A stretch of 64,000 nt of DNA from CAZWHE01 sp964633825 (lineage in GTDB: Bacteria > Planctomycetota > B15-G4 > CAYZWU01), in NCBI GenBank assembly GCA_964633825.1, contig CAZWHE010000001.1:44507-108506 (forward strand), written 5' to 3'. Below the pieces are notes generated by a model. The model did no database searches. It saw only the letters and a list, made by a program, of their open reading frames with translations, and was not told where the DNA came from. Shown here in pieces: positions 8,977-17,217 of this stretch (position 1 is the first letter of the stretch; every line of letters starts with the position of its first letter). A program made the translations under genes and the position numbers.

Positions 8977-11402
8977 TCTCTCGTTCTCGTGTTGAGACGC
9001 TCCTGGTCATCCACGATGTCGCGCATCATCTGGAGCAGTTCCTGAAAATCCTCCCATTCGGACATCTTTTCCAAGAGCAGCTCGAGCGCTTTTATGATTT
9101 TCGACTGCGTCTCCAAGGCATCCCGGATGAGAGCGGGCTTCTCTTCTTCGCTGCTGCAGACAACGGCGCGGGAAAGACTCCCGGCCGCCCGGGGAGAGAG
9201 GTCGCTCGAGACGACCAGCGACAAGCCGAGCATGCCGAGAAGGCGCGACATGGCGTCCATCTCACCGAATTCTCCCCCGGCGGATGCGGTGACAAGGGCC
9301 GCGTAGTGCGCGGGGTCGAAGACATCGCCCCCGGGGCCGGCGCCGTCGGCCAGCGATGTGGATTCGATTGAAAGCGCTCTTTCGAGAAGCGCCGCCGCCC
9401 CCGAGGTTTTGTCGAGACGATTGAAAAGGTACTCATCGAACAAAACAGCGAACTCGCGGGCGACCCTCTTTCCGCGCATTGTAATCTGGTTCTGGCCTAT
9501 TTCGAGAGAGAGCAGAGCTTGCTCGCCGGGGAGCCCGCCCTCCTCTTCCGCGTCGGACATAACTTCACGAACCCGTTCCCTCTTTTCCTGTTGATATGCC
9601 AGGAGATTCCTTACGTCCTCCCGCAGGCGGATCTGGCGTTCCGTGAGAAGCCGGATTTTTTCGCTGCCTGTCACAACATTGATCACGGCCGATTCGGTCA
9701 GGACCTTTCCGCCCTCATCCCCCGGCCGCGAATCGATGGCGAAAAGAGAATAGATCAGCGAGTCACGGGGGCTCAACCTGTGATAATCCACAGCGGCATC
9801 CCCCTCCTTGGCGGCATCGCCGTCCTTCGGATCGACGCCGGTCGAAGCGGTTCTTTCGACAAAGGGAAAGCGCCGCAATTCCAGGTCCATGACGTGGCGC
9901 CCCACGAGGCGCTTCGAGCCAAAGGGCTCTTCCACGTCGCGGGCCGTAAAGTCGAGAACTTCCTCTTTCCCCGGACCGACAACACGATAGGCTATGCCCA
10001 TGCGCGCTACGCCGTGGTCATCTTCCGCCGTGGCCCGAAAGGGTATCACGGCTTCGGGGGTGACATCGAGCTCGCGCCTGCGCGGCCGAAGGAGCTTGAT
10101 GCGCGGGTCCTGATCTTTCCTGCAGATAACGGGGTAAACTGGATTGTCGAGATCCCCGAATCCCCTGTCGTTCCAGAGCTCGACGCGATAGTGGCCCGAA
10201 GCCCGAACCTCCATAGAATGGCGGAGGATCAAGGGATTCTCCATGTCCGCAGCAAGATCGACGCTCGCTTCCTCTCCACCGAGGTTTTTCCTCAAAACCG
10301 CTCTCGCCGCCGGGCAGGAGAGAGTAAAGACCATGTCCACAAGCGTCCCCTCGGGCGCCTCGACCTCGGCTGATTCGCGCGTCTCGTCCTCTTTTTCAAG
10401 GTATTCCGGATAGCGATAGGTAACCCGCGTTGCGCCAACCATGGGGAGCGGGATCACGGTGACATCCACCTCCCGTCCCCGCCCGTCGTCATCACCGCCC
10501 CTCGCGCGCAATGTCATGGGAACCCTGATGTCGCGCACCAGGCACCGGTACTCCCCGTCTGTGCGCCTCTTCGCGGCGGAAAGAAGAAACCGGCCCCTTT
10601 TCGGCGACTGGACGACTTCGACTTCGCCGGGATCCCGCCCCTCCACGTCGATGCGGAGCGGAAGAGACGCCCCTTCCGCCACGACGACCGACTGCCTGCC
10701 CGCCGGGTCGGCTTCTCCCTCGATCAGGAACTGCGCCGCTCGGTCTTCCCGGCCGTCTTCTTCGATGGTGACCAGGAGAGTGGTTCTGCGCGGCCACTCC
10801 ACGCTTCCTCCGAACATACGCTCCACCCCGACGCCGGCCATGCCCGGCTGCCACGCACCGAACGCGGCGATACTAACAACGAGTAAAACGGACAAAAGAC
10901 CGATCCGTTTGACGCTCGTCGTGCTGAACACCCCATCCCACGTCTCGGCAGCCGCCGCCCGGCGCGCTTCCTCCACGGCGGCCCGCATCAGGGAGGGAGA
11001 AGAGCCGCCGTGCTCTTGTGAATCCGTGCCGGGCCTCGCCCGGGCCAGGCCCTCCATCTGAACGACTCCGATCAGCCGGCCGTCGAGCTTGGGATAGCGG
11101 CTCTCCACGGCCAGCGCCATGTCCTCCACCGTGACCGTCCGCGTCAGGGGATAGACGAAAAACCTGTAGGCGGAATAGAAAATATAAGCCAGCGCTATCA
11201 GGCCGAGCACGACACGGACAGGAAGAGGAAGGATAAACACGACGTCGAGCATGAAAAGCAGGACAGCCGCGAGGGAAACGCGCAAGCAGAGATGAACAGC
11301 GCCGTTGGCGAGGTAAAGCCTTTTGAGCCTCCCGAGAAGGCTCTCGAGTCTCGCCGATATTTCGCGCCCGATCCGTTCCGTTTCCAAAGCCTCTCTCCTC
11401 AC
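8961..11402 (-). CDS. DUF4175-type membrane protein
   Basis: An 813-aa protein with two closely spaced N-terminal membrane segments (about residues 36-86) and another near 165-185 (IGLLSVLLVVSIAAFGAW), followed by a long extracytoplasmic part with beta-rich and helical sections. The N-terminal layout and the YPLTR...VEDMALAVESRYPKLDGRL region match what is known of DUF4175 proteins of planctomycetes and proteobacteria; their biochemical role is not established. It starts with GTG at 11402, overlapping the stop of the upstream toroid gene as GTGA. It encodes no visible enzyme motif and is likely the membrane anchor of the secreted coiled-coil and toroid proteins encoded around it. Confidence 0.7.
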   Translation of the reverse strand: MRREALETERIGREISARLESLLGRLKRLYLANGAVHLCLRVSLAAVLLFMLDVVFILPLPVRVVLGLIALAYIFYSAYRFFVYPLTRTVTVEDMALAVESRYPKLDGRLIGVVQMEGLARARPGTDSQEHGGSSPSLMRAAVEEARRAAAAETWDGVFSTTSVKRIGLLSVLLVVSIAAFGAWQPGMAGVGVERMFGGSVEWPRRTTLLVTIEEDGREDRAAQFLIEGEADPAGRQSVVVAEGASLPLRIDVEGRDPGEVEVVQSPKRGRFLLSAAKRRTDGEYRCLVRDIRVPMTLRARGGDDDGRGREVDVTVIPLPMVGATRVTYRYPEYLEKEDETRESAEVEAPEGTLVDMVFTLSCPAARAVLRKNLGGEEASVDLAADMENPLILRHSMEVRASGHYRVELWNDRGFGDLDNPVYPVICRKDQDPRIKLLRPRRRELDVTPEAVIPFRATAEDDHGVARMGIAYRVVGPGKEEVLDFTARDVEEPFGSKRLVGRHVMDLELRRFPFVERTASTGVDPKDGDAAKEGDAAVDYHRLSPRDSLIYSLFAIDSRPGDEGGKVLTESAVINVVTGSEKIRLLTERQIRLREDVRNLLAYQQEKRERVREVMSDAEEEGGLPGEQALLSLEIGQNQITMRGKRVAREFAVLFDEYLFNRLDKTSGAAALLERALSIESTSLADGAGPGGDVFDPAHYAALVTASAGGEFGEMDAMSRLLGMLGLSLVVSSDLSPRAAGSLSRAVVCSSEEEKPALIRDALETQSKIIKALELLLEKMSEWEDFQELLQMMRDIVDDQERLNTRTREWIKK

Positions 11403-12532
11403 CTTTCAAAGATCGGAAGATATCCCTTCGGCAGCTGCAGGATAACGGCGGCCACTGCCGTCGAGAAATACTCTCCCGGTCCCGTAAAATTGTCCCAGTG
11501 CCCGTCTGAACGCTGGTCATCGAGCAGCTCGGTGCAGATCATCTCGTAGTAACGGCTCCACCAGGGCTCGCCCGCCGTGTACATCGCCTGGACCGCGTAG
11601 TAATTGCCGTACCAGTAGAAATAGTGCCCCCGGTAGTCCCTGGAAACAGTATGAAAATTATCCATGAGATACTGGAGGCTGTAATCGAGCTCTTTTTCCG
11701 AATACTCTCCCGCGTTGAACAGGGAGGTGACTCCGGCCGCTGTGAGCGAAAAGGACGATCTGTATCCGCTCGGCGAGCCGTTCCGGTAGATCTGGTAGAG
11801 AAACGCGCCCCGGTCCACCCTGTAGTAAGGATCCATCATGACAAAGGGATAGCGGCGGCGGCGCGCCTCGGTCTCGTCCACATAGGAATTGCGCACGTAG
11901 CGGACCGCGCGGTCGATCGTGGATTTGGGCACCTTGATCCCCACGTTCCGGGCCGCACGAAGAGCCATGAGCTGGCAGACGGTGACGGACATGTCCGATT
12001 CGGGCGCAAAAGGCTTGTACCTCCAGGAACCGGAGCTGTTCTGGCACTTCACGACGAGCGTCACGGCTTCCTGGAGGTTCTTTTTCACGTCCGACCGGTG
12101 AGTCATGCCGTAGACCTCGGCCAGAAAGAGGGTGGCGAAGGCGTGGCTGTACATCCGTGTGCCGCTCGCCGTGATGTAGCCCTCGTCGTTGACGCAGGAG
12201 AGGACGAAATTGATCGCTCCCGACACGGCCTTGCCGTATCGTCCGCGCTCGGGGAGATGCCCCCCCGACAGATAGGCGATCCCGGCCAGCGCGGTCACCC
12301 CGGGATGGGGCCGGGAGAACCGGATCACTTCGTAGTTCTCGTTCAGCTTGAAGCCGATGTCGCCGTCCCACGATCCGTCCCTGTTCTGATGATCTCTCAG
12401 AAAATCGAGACCCCGCTGCGCGGCGCCATGAATCTTCTCGGATGTGATGGATGCTTCCTGCACGAATGCTTCCTGCACGAGATCTTCATCCGCGTTTCCG
12501 ACGAGAGCAAGCATTGCGAACAAAAGGATCAC
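11399..12532 (-). CDS. Secreted prenyltransferase/squalene-cyclase-like toroid protein (copy 2)
   Basis: A 377-aa paralogue of the 4549-5682 protein, the same length. It has a short N-terminal signal (ILLFAMLALVGNA), then toroid repeats with DHQNRDGSWDG, CQNSSGSWRY and DQRSDGHWDN. No DxDD catalytic motif is present. Both copies share GGxxPERGRY near residue 100 and end LP-GYLPIF-R. Directly after the signal, a perfect 15-bp duplication (12451-12480) gives VQEAFVQEA. The start is GTG at 12532, overlapping the stop of the PQQ gene as GTGA; the stop likewise overlaps the DUF4175 start. It is therefore a middle gene of a tightly coupled operon. A structural or ligand-binding envelope role is inferred. 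Confidence 0.75.
   Translation of the reverse strand: MILLFAMLALVGNADEDLVQEAFVQEASITSEKIHGAAQRGLDFLRDHQNRDGSWDGDIGFKLNENYEVIRFSRPHPGVTALAGIAYLSGGHLPERGRYGKAVSGAINFVLSCVNDEGYITASGTRMYSHAFATLFLAEVYGMTHRSDVKKNLQEAVTLVVKCQNSSGSWRYKPFAPESDMSVTVCQLMALRAARNVGIKVPKSTIDRAVRYVRNSYVDETEARRRRYPFVMMDPYYRVDRGAFLYQIYRNGSPSGYRSSFSLTAAGVTSLFNAGEYSEKELDYSLQYLMDNFHTVSRDYRGHYFYWYGNYYAVQAMYTAGEPWWSRYYEMICTELLDDQRSDGHWDNFTGPGEYFSTAVAAVILQLPKGYLPIFER
12451..12480 (-). repeat. 15-bp tandem repeat, 2 perfect copies, in frame
   Basis: ATGCTTCCTGCACGA is present at 12451-12465 and again at 12466-12480. On the minus strand it lengthens the toroid protein by five residues (VQEA-F/S) just behind the signal peptide. Confidence 0.9.
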
Positions 12533-15500
12533 TTTCTTTCCTCTCGGAGGCAGATCAGGCGCGAATCCGCCAGAATGAGCAGAGCGCCCTCACGGAGCCG
12601 AACAACAAGCGGGCGGTAACCCGGAAGGATGTTTCCCGCACCTCCCGGTTCGAGAACATCCTTGCTAAAAGTAACGTCTCCCCCAGCGCCGTCTACAAAG
12701 AATATCCTCCCTCTCAGGGCATCGACGTCGCGTCGCGCGGGATCATAGTCCACGACTACGATCAGACCGTCCCCGGCGACAATGCCTTCCTGGATCGTGG
12801 GATGCCTTCCCCCCCTGCCCAGGATATTGAGAAGCATCCCCTCGAACCGGACCTCGCCCGTGTCGAGCTCTAGGGCCGAGACAGGAACCTCCCGCCCAAA
12901 CCGGTAGGGCCGGACAAAAACGGTCCGGCTCGGAAAAACATGCCCCCCGCAGAAAATCCATTCCGACGGAGCCAGTTCGATCGATTTTTCAACCTGCCCT
13001 GTTTTGGAATCGAGGACAAGGAGCGTCATCCGCCGGCGGTTGCCCCGCAGGCTGCCCGACAGAGCCAGAAGCCCGTCCGGGATTTTCACGGCGCTGGCGG
13101 GGAGAAGGGTTCTCGAGCCGAGAGGACAGGTCCAGACTTCCTTTCCTGTTCGTGAATCGACGGCGAGAAGAAGGTTTCTCCTCAAGCCGGAATGGGGAGA
13201 CCTCCTCCCGATCCTGAGAAGAAGGAGCCCTTGCGGAGATTCAAAGAGAAAAGGGCTCGCAAACGTGACATCGAGAGGAAGGCGGACCCGTTCCGCACCG
13301 GAGAGGGGATCGAGCACGAGAAGGGATCTCGAATTGACGATAACGGCAAAGGAATCGATGGCGGGAACGATCTGCACGTCTCTGCATTTCTCGATCCTTT
13401 TTCTCCAGAGCACGCTGCCAGTCACGGGATTGACGCACTCGGCCGTCATCGTATCGTCACGGTCGCCTTCGAATGTGGCCACAACCATCCCGAGGAGCCC
13501 GTTCGAAGATCCCACATCGACGAGAAGGCCGTGGAACTCGCGTTCCCAGCAGCGGCGCCCGGACGCGATGTCGAATCCCACGCTGAACCGGTCAAAACAG
13601 AGAACGAGAACTTCACCGGCGACGAGGAAGTGCCGGATATCCCCCCGGGCGGCCGGGCGCCCCCTGTCCTCCCAGACCACGGCGTCTTCGACGTAATCAT
13701 AGAGAAGAATCCGCTCTGGCGACGTCAAACGAAGGAGAACTTTGTTTTTCATTCCAGGCGGCAGGGGACCGCTCGGCTCGGGCATTTCAACAAAGGGAGA
13801 AGCAAATAATCTTTCCTTCTCCACAAAAGTACCCTGGGGAAGATTCGGTGCGGTTCTCTCACGGGAGATCTCTCCTTCGTGGGGGATGAGCTCGCCGTAG
13901 GTCGTGCCCTCTTTTCCGAAAGCGGGCACGGAAGCGTAATCCCCCCGGACTTTCATAAAAAGAAAGCGGGCTGCCTGGTCGTTTCCGCCTTCTCTCAGGG
14001 CGCACGCCATCAGGAAGTAAGCATGGGAGAGGATCTCTTCACCGGTCTCTCTCGACAGCAGTTCTGAAAGAACACGATAAGCATCGGCGGGACGGCCCTC
14101 GGCAAGAATGTATCGCGCCTGTTCAAGCACGGCCCGTCCCCCCACTTCTGAATTGGGAAATCTCCGAGCCACGGAACCGAGCTTGTCGGGGTTTCGCGCA
14201 GAGAGCGCTTTGGCGAACTCGGCCTTGGCCTCCGTCTCGAATGGTTCGTATATGGAGCGCCCCTCTTTCCGGACGAGGGCGGCGATCTCGCCTGCAGACC
14301 AGTCCCAGGCTTTTTTTCCGCCATAGGTCTCTTCGGGATAATTTTCCAGGATGCCGCGGAGAGAAGCGAGGACCGAAGGGGCGTTCCCTTTCTCCAACAG
14401 ATTCTTGTAGCCCGCAAGGGCCGTAAAGAAACCGGCGCGACACCGGCCGAGATCGAAGCGCCCTTCGAAATCGAAAACCCTGTCCCGGGCTTCCCTGTCG
14501 ATCGAACGGAGAACATCCGCCAAAGCATCGTCGTCATCGGTCTCGAAGTAGAGAAAGGCGAGCTCGACGGAAGCCCTGACGAACTGGGTCGGGCCGGGCG
14601 CCGACTCGGCAGCCGAGCGCAGCTCACGGGCCGCTTCATCAAACCGCCCCTGCCTCATGGCGAGGAGGCCTTTTTCGAGGCAGACGCCGTACAGCCCGGT
14701 CCGGATTCTCTTCAGCCCCGACGGTCCGACATCCCGCCCCATTGCGAGGGCTTTCTTGTAAAATCCCGCCGCCTTTTCGAGATCGTTCTCCAGCCTGTAC
14801 ATGTCGCCCACAAAAAGGAGATCCCAGAGGAGCTCGGCGTCCGATCCCGTTCTCCGAGCCGTATCGATGCGGGCCAGAGCGCGCTCCAACATGCCCGGCG
14901 CGTTGAAACAGACGCCGACCGTCTCGCTCGTCGCAAAGGCGGCCACATCCCCCATGAGAAAAAGATTCATGGGCCCCGCCGGCTCGCTCTCCTCGTCAAG
15001 GCTTCCGGCGGGTTTGTCGAAATCATCGACGATCCGGCCGGATTCCGTATCCACGGCCATGAACCGCCCCTCGAGCTCGAAGTGGAGACGGTCTTCGGTG
15101 AGAGCGCCCCGCCCGGCGCAGGCCCTCTCTTCGTAAGAGGGAGGGGTGCGCCAGAGGAGATCGCCTCCCCTGATATCGAGCGCCGCCGCGCCGCCGCTGC
15201 CGGCGAGGATGATCTTTCCACCGCGGATCCCCATGAGACGGCGGCAGTCGCCTGGCCAGAGCCTCTCGCCGTGAAAGACCCAGAGCATCTTTCCCGTGTG
15301 ACGGTCGAAAGCCGCTGCATACTCGGAGTCGAGGGGCGTCGCCACAACAACACCGTCCGAGACGAGCGGGGGTTCGTTGTGCCACCAAACCCGGCGCGGC
15401 GGAGGATCGGTGAAATGGCTCACCTGCGACATTTCGATCGCATCGTACTCGGTGATCCAGCGGATCTGGCCGGACAGGGCATCGACGGCGGCGACGAAAC

Positions 15501-17031
15501 CGAGGTTGGAGCAGTAGTAGAGCGTGCCGTCCGACAAGGTCACGGGAGTTGTCGTGAACTCCTTGAAGTTCATGTTGAACATGGTGAGCTCCTGCTGGCC
15601 GACGCCGATAGGCGTTTTCCAGAGCAGGTCGCCGGTGTTGAGATCGAAACAAAGGAGGAAACACCTGATCCCGCCTTCGATGAGACAGCCTTCACAAAAG
15701 ACCCTGTTGCCCGTCACGGCGGGCGGCGTGGAGATGCTGAGACGGTTCAGGAAGGAATCGAATCCGCCCCCCCCCTGCTTCCAGAGAAGCCTCCCTTCGT
15801 CGAGAGAGAACGCATAAAGAGACCGGACCGGTATCGGCTTGTTGATCACGTCCCTGTAAAGACGCTTCTGCTTCCGCCTGGGCCGGGCGGACTGGAGGTT
15901 GGTGAGAAGGACGCCGTTGTGGACCGTTCCGCCCGCTATGATCCTGCCGCTGATCGTCCCCGCCTGCCTCCTGTATGCCCGATCGGTATACTCTCTCAGT
16001 TTGAAAAAACTAACCGCGTCGAGATCGCCCGCAAGGGGACCGGGAAACTCCCAGAGGCGCTCACCGGAATAGATCGAGAAGGCTTTCACAGAAACGGAGT
16101 CGTTGACAACGAGCAGATCCCCCTCGCGAACGAGGCGAAAAGGGAGGCGGCACCCCCCCATTTCCCGGAAAGGATTCTCGTCCCTCATGGATTCACCGAA
16201 CAGGCTTCCTTCCCACGTGAGCGGCGAAAAAGAGGCGCCGGCCAGAAAGGGCATGGGACGGTTGCGGTCGTTGGCGCCTCCCATCGTGCTCCATCTCAAC
16301 TCGGAGAGCGGGCGCCGGCCCGAACCCGAGCTTTCGTTGGGCCGGGTGCGGGCCAGGCGCGCTTCAACGGCCTCACCGATCCGCCCCGAATAGAGGATCT
16401 GTTTTTTCAAATAGAGCTCGGCGAGCCCGGGCTCGCCCCGTTCGAGGTAGTAATCACCCATAAAACGGAGCGCCCTGAGTCCGAAAGAAGCAGAGGACCA
16501 GGTCCGGGCGATTTTTTCCATCCGAGGGAGATCGAAATTCGCCTTCGCCTCCCTGAAATCGTCGAGAGTTTTCTTTCCGGCATACGCCTCCCAGGCTTTC
16601 CGGCCTTCCTCGGGCATCCGGGAGAGAAGATAGCGCGCCAGCTCGGCGGCGCCCACAAACCGGGCACAGCTCCTGCCCAGACCCCGGACGCTTTCTCTCC
16701 CGGCCTGGAAGACTTTATCGCCGTACAGGGTGACGACCTCGAACAGATCCGCCGCAGCGGCTGCATGATTCCGGACCTTCATGTTTTCGCCGGCCCTGTG
16801 AATCAACTGCTCGGCCTCGGACGATTCGGGGACGCGAAAAGAGCGAAGCACCTGGCGGTCGGGGTTGCGCTTGAAAGAGGGATCAACGACGAGGTCCCAG
16901 TTGTCGTAGTTGTGGTCCTGCGCCTCGAGGGACCCGCCCGAGAGGATTCCCACGATCACGGCGAGGACCAAGCCCATTCCAACGGGGCGGATGGAATCCG
17001 TGCGCGTGAAATCCGTTCTCCATATCGTCAT
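12529..17031 (-). CDS. Giant secreted PQQ-type beta-propeller/TPR protein
   Basis: A 1500-aa exported protein. A signal peptide occupies about 1-38 (GLVLAVIVGILSGGSLEA). About 60-240 is helical and TPR-like. About 270-690 carries repeated PQQ-propeller blades (GDLLWKTPIG, GQIRWITEYD, GKMLWVFHG, GDLLWRTPP). About 700-1090 is again TPR-like, and 1130-1490 is a second propeller set (GSVLWRKRIE, GKEVWTCPLG). BamB/PQQ-like propellers act as scaffolds or, in dehydrogenases, bind PQQ; no dehydrogenase active site was recognised, so a scaffold role is likelier. It is the first gene of the minus-strand operon ending near 4549, and its stop overlaps the toroid start. A shorter relative with one propeller set is encoded at 28621-30750 next to MoxR. 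Confidence 0.75.
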   Translation of the reverse strand: MTIWRTDFTRTDSIRPVGMGLVLAVIVGILSGGSLEAQDHNYDNWDLVVDPSFKRNPDRQVLRSFRVPESSEAEQLIHRAGENMKVRNHAAAAADLFEVVTLYGDKVFQAGRESVRGLGRSCARFVGAAELARYLLSRMPEEGRKAWEAYAGKKTLDDFREAKANFDLPRMEKIARTWSSASFGLRALRFMGDYYLERGEPGLAELYLKKQILYSGRIGEAVEARLARTRPNESSGSGRRPLSELRWSTMGGANDRNRPMPFLAGASFSPLTWEGSLFGESMRDENPFREMGGCRLPFRLVREGDLLVVNDSVSVKAFSIYSGERLWEFPGPLAGDLDAVSFFKLREYTDRAYRRQAGTISGRIIAGGTVHNGVLLTNLQSARPRRKQKRLYRDVINKPIPVRSLYAFSLDEGRLLWKQGGGGFDSFLNRLSISTPPAVTGNRVFCEGCLIEGGIRCFLLCFDLNTGDLLWKTPIGVGQQELTMFNMNFKEFTTTPVTLSDGTLYYCSNLGFVAAVDALSGQIRWITEYDAIEMSQVSHFTDPPPRRVWWHNEPPLVSDGVVVATPLDSEYAAAFDRHTGKMLWVFHGERLWPGDCRRLMGIRGGKIILAGSGGAAALDIRGGDLLWRTPPSYEERACAGRGALTEDRLHFELEGRFMAVDTESGRIVDDFDKPAGSLDEESEPAGPMNLFLMGDVAAFATSETVGVCFNAPGMLERALARIDTARRTGSDAELLWDLLFVGDMYRLENDLEKAAGFYKKALAMGRDVGPSGLKRIRTGLYGVCLEKGLLAMRQGRFDEAARELRSAAESAPGPTQFVRASVELAFLYFETDDDDALADVLRSIDREARDRVFDFEGRFDLGRCRAGFFTALAGYKNLLEKGNAPSVLASLRGILENYPEETYGGKKAWDWSAGEIAALVRKEGRSIYEPFETEAKAEFAKALSARNPDKLGSVARRFPNSEVGGRAVLEQARYILAEGRPADAYRVLSELLSRETGEEILSHAYFLMACALREGGNDQAARFLFMKVRGDYASVPAFGKEGTTYGELIPHEGEISRERTAPNLPQGTFVEKERLFASPFVEMPEPSGPLPPGMKNKVLLRLTSPERILLYDYVEDAVVWEDRGRPAARGDIRHFLVAGEVLVLCFDRFSVGFDIASGRRCWEREFHGLLVDVGSSNGLLGMVVATFEGDRDDTMTAECVNPVTGSVLWRKRIEKCRDVQIVPAIDSFAVIVNSRSLLVLDPLSGAERVRLPLDVTFASPFLFESPQGLLLLRIGRRSPHSGLRRNLLLAVDSRTGKEVWTCPLGSRTLLPASAVKIPDGLLALSGSLRGNRRRMTLLVLDSKTGQVEKSIELAPSEWIFCGGHVFPSRTVFVRPYRFGREVPVSALELDTGEVRFEGMLLNILGRGGRHPTIQEGIVAGDGLIVVVDYDPARRDVDALRGRIFFVDGAGGDVTFSKDVLEPGGAGNILPGYRPLVVRLREGALLILADSRLICLREERK

Positions 17032-17150
17032 TGCGTTCAGCCGCTTCCTTCCGGCGTATGAGATTCGAACAGCGCCTCTCTCGCCGGATTCTCTTCAATT
17101 AATATACGAAGAATCACTCCGGTAACGACACTGAAACCGGAAGAGCCGCC

Positions 17151-17187
17151 AAAAAACAGGCCGCCCGCACTGTCAGGCGCGGGCGGC
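17151..17187 (-). terminator. Rho-independent terminator after the C25 peptidase operon
   Basis: On the minus strand, the inverted repeat GCCGCCCGC/GCGGGCGGC (17160-17168 and 17179-17187) forms a 9-bp GC stem with a 10-nt loop. It is followed by a T6 run (17151-17156). It lies about 30 nt past the stop at 17218 and separates the peptidase genes from the PQQ operon. Confidence 0.8.
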
Positions 17188-17217
17188 TGGCTTGATGCGG
17201 ATGATACGCCGCAAGAA

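Noticed and set aside
4549..12532. Squalene-hopene cyclases or other terpene cyclases
   Set aside because: Only QW-like repeats are present; the catalytic DxDD is missing, the proteins are about half the cyclase length, and they are exported.
12529..17031. A PQQ-dependent alcohol dehydrogenase
   Set aside because: Propeller blades are present, but no disulfide/Asp/Ca active-site pattern or cytochrome motif was recognised, and TPR-like segments separate two propeller sets.
15082..17061. A 659-codon plus-strand open frame opposite the giant PQQ/TPR gene
   Set aside because: Shadow of high-GC codon bias; no domains, and it would extend across the promoter region.
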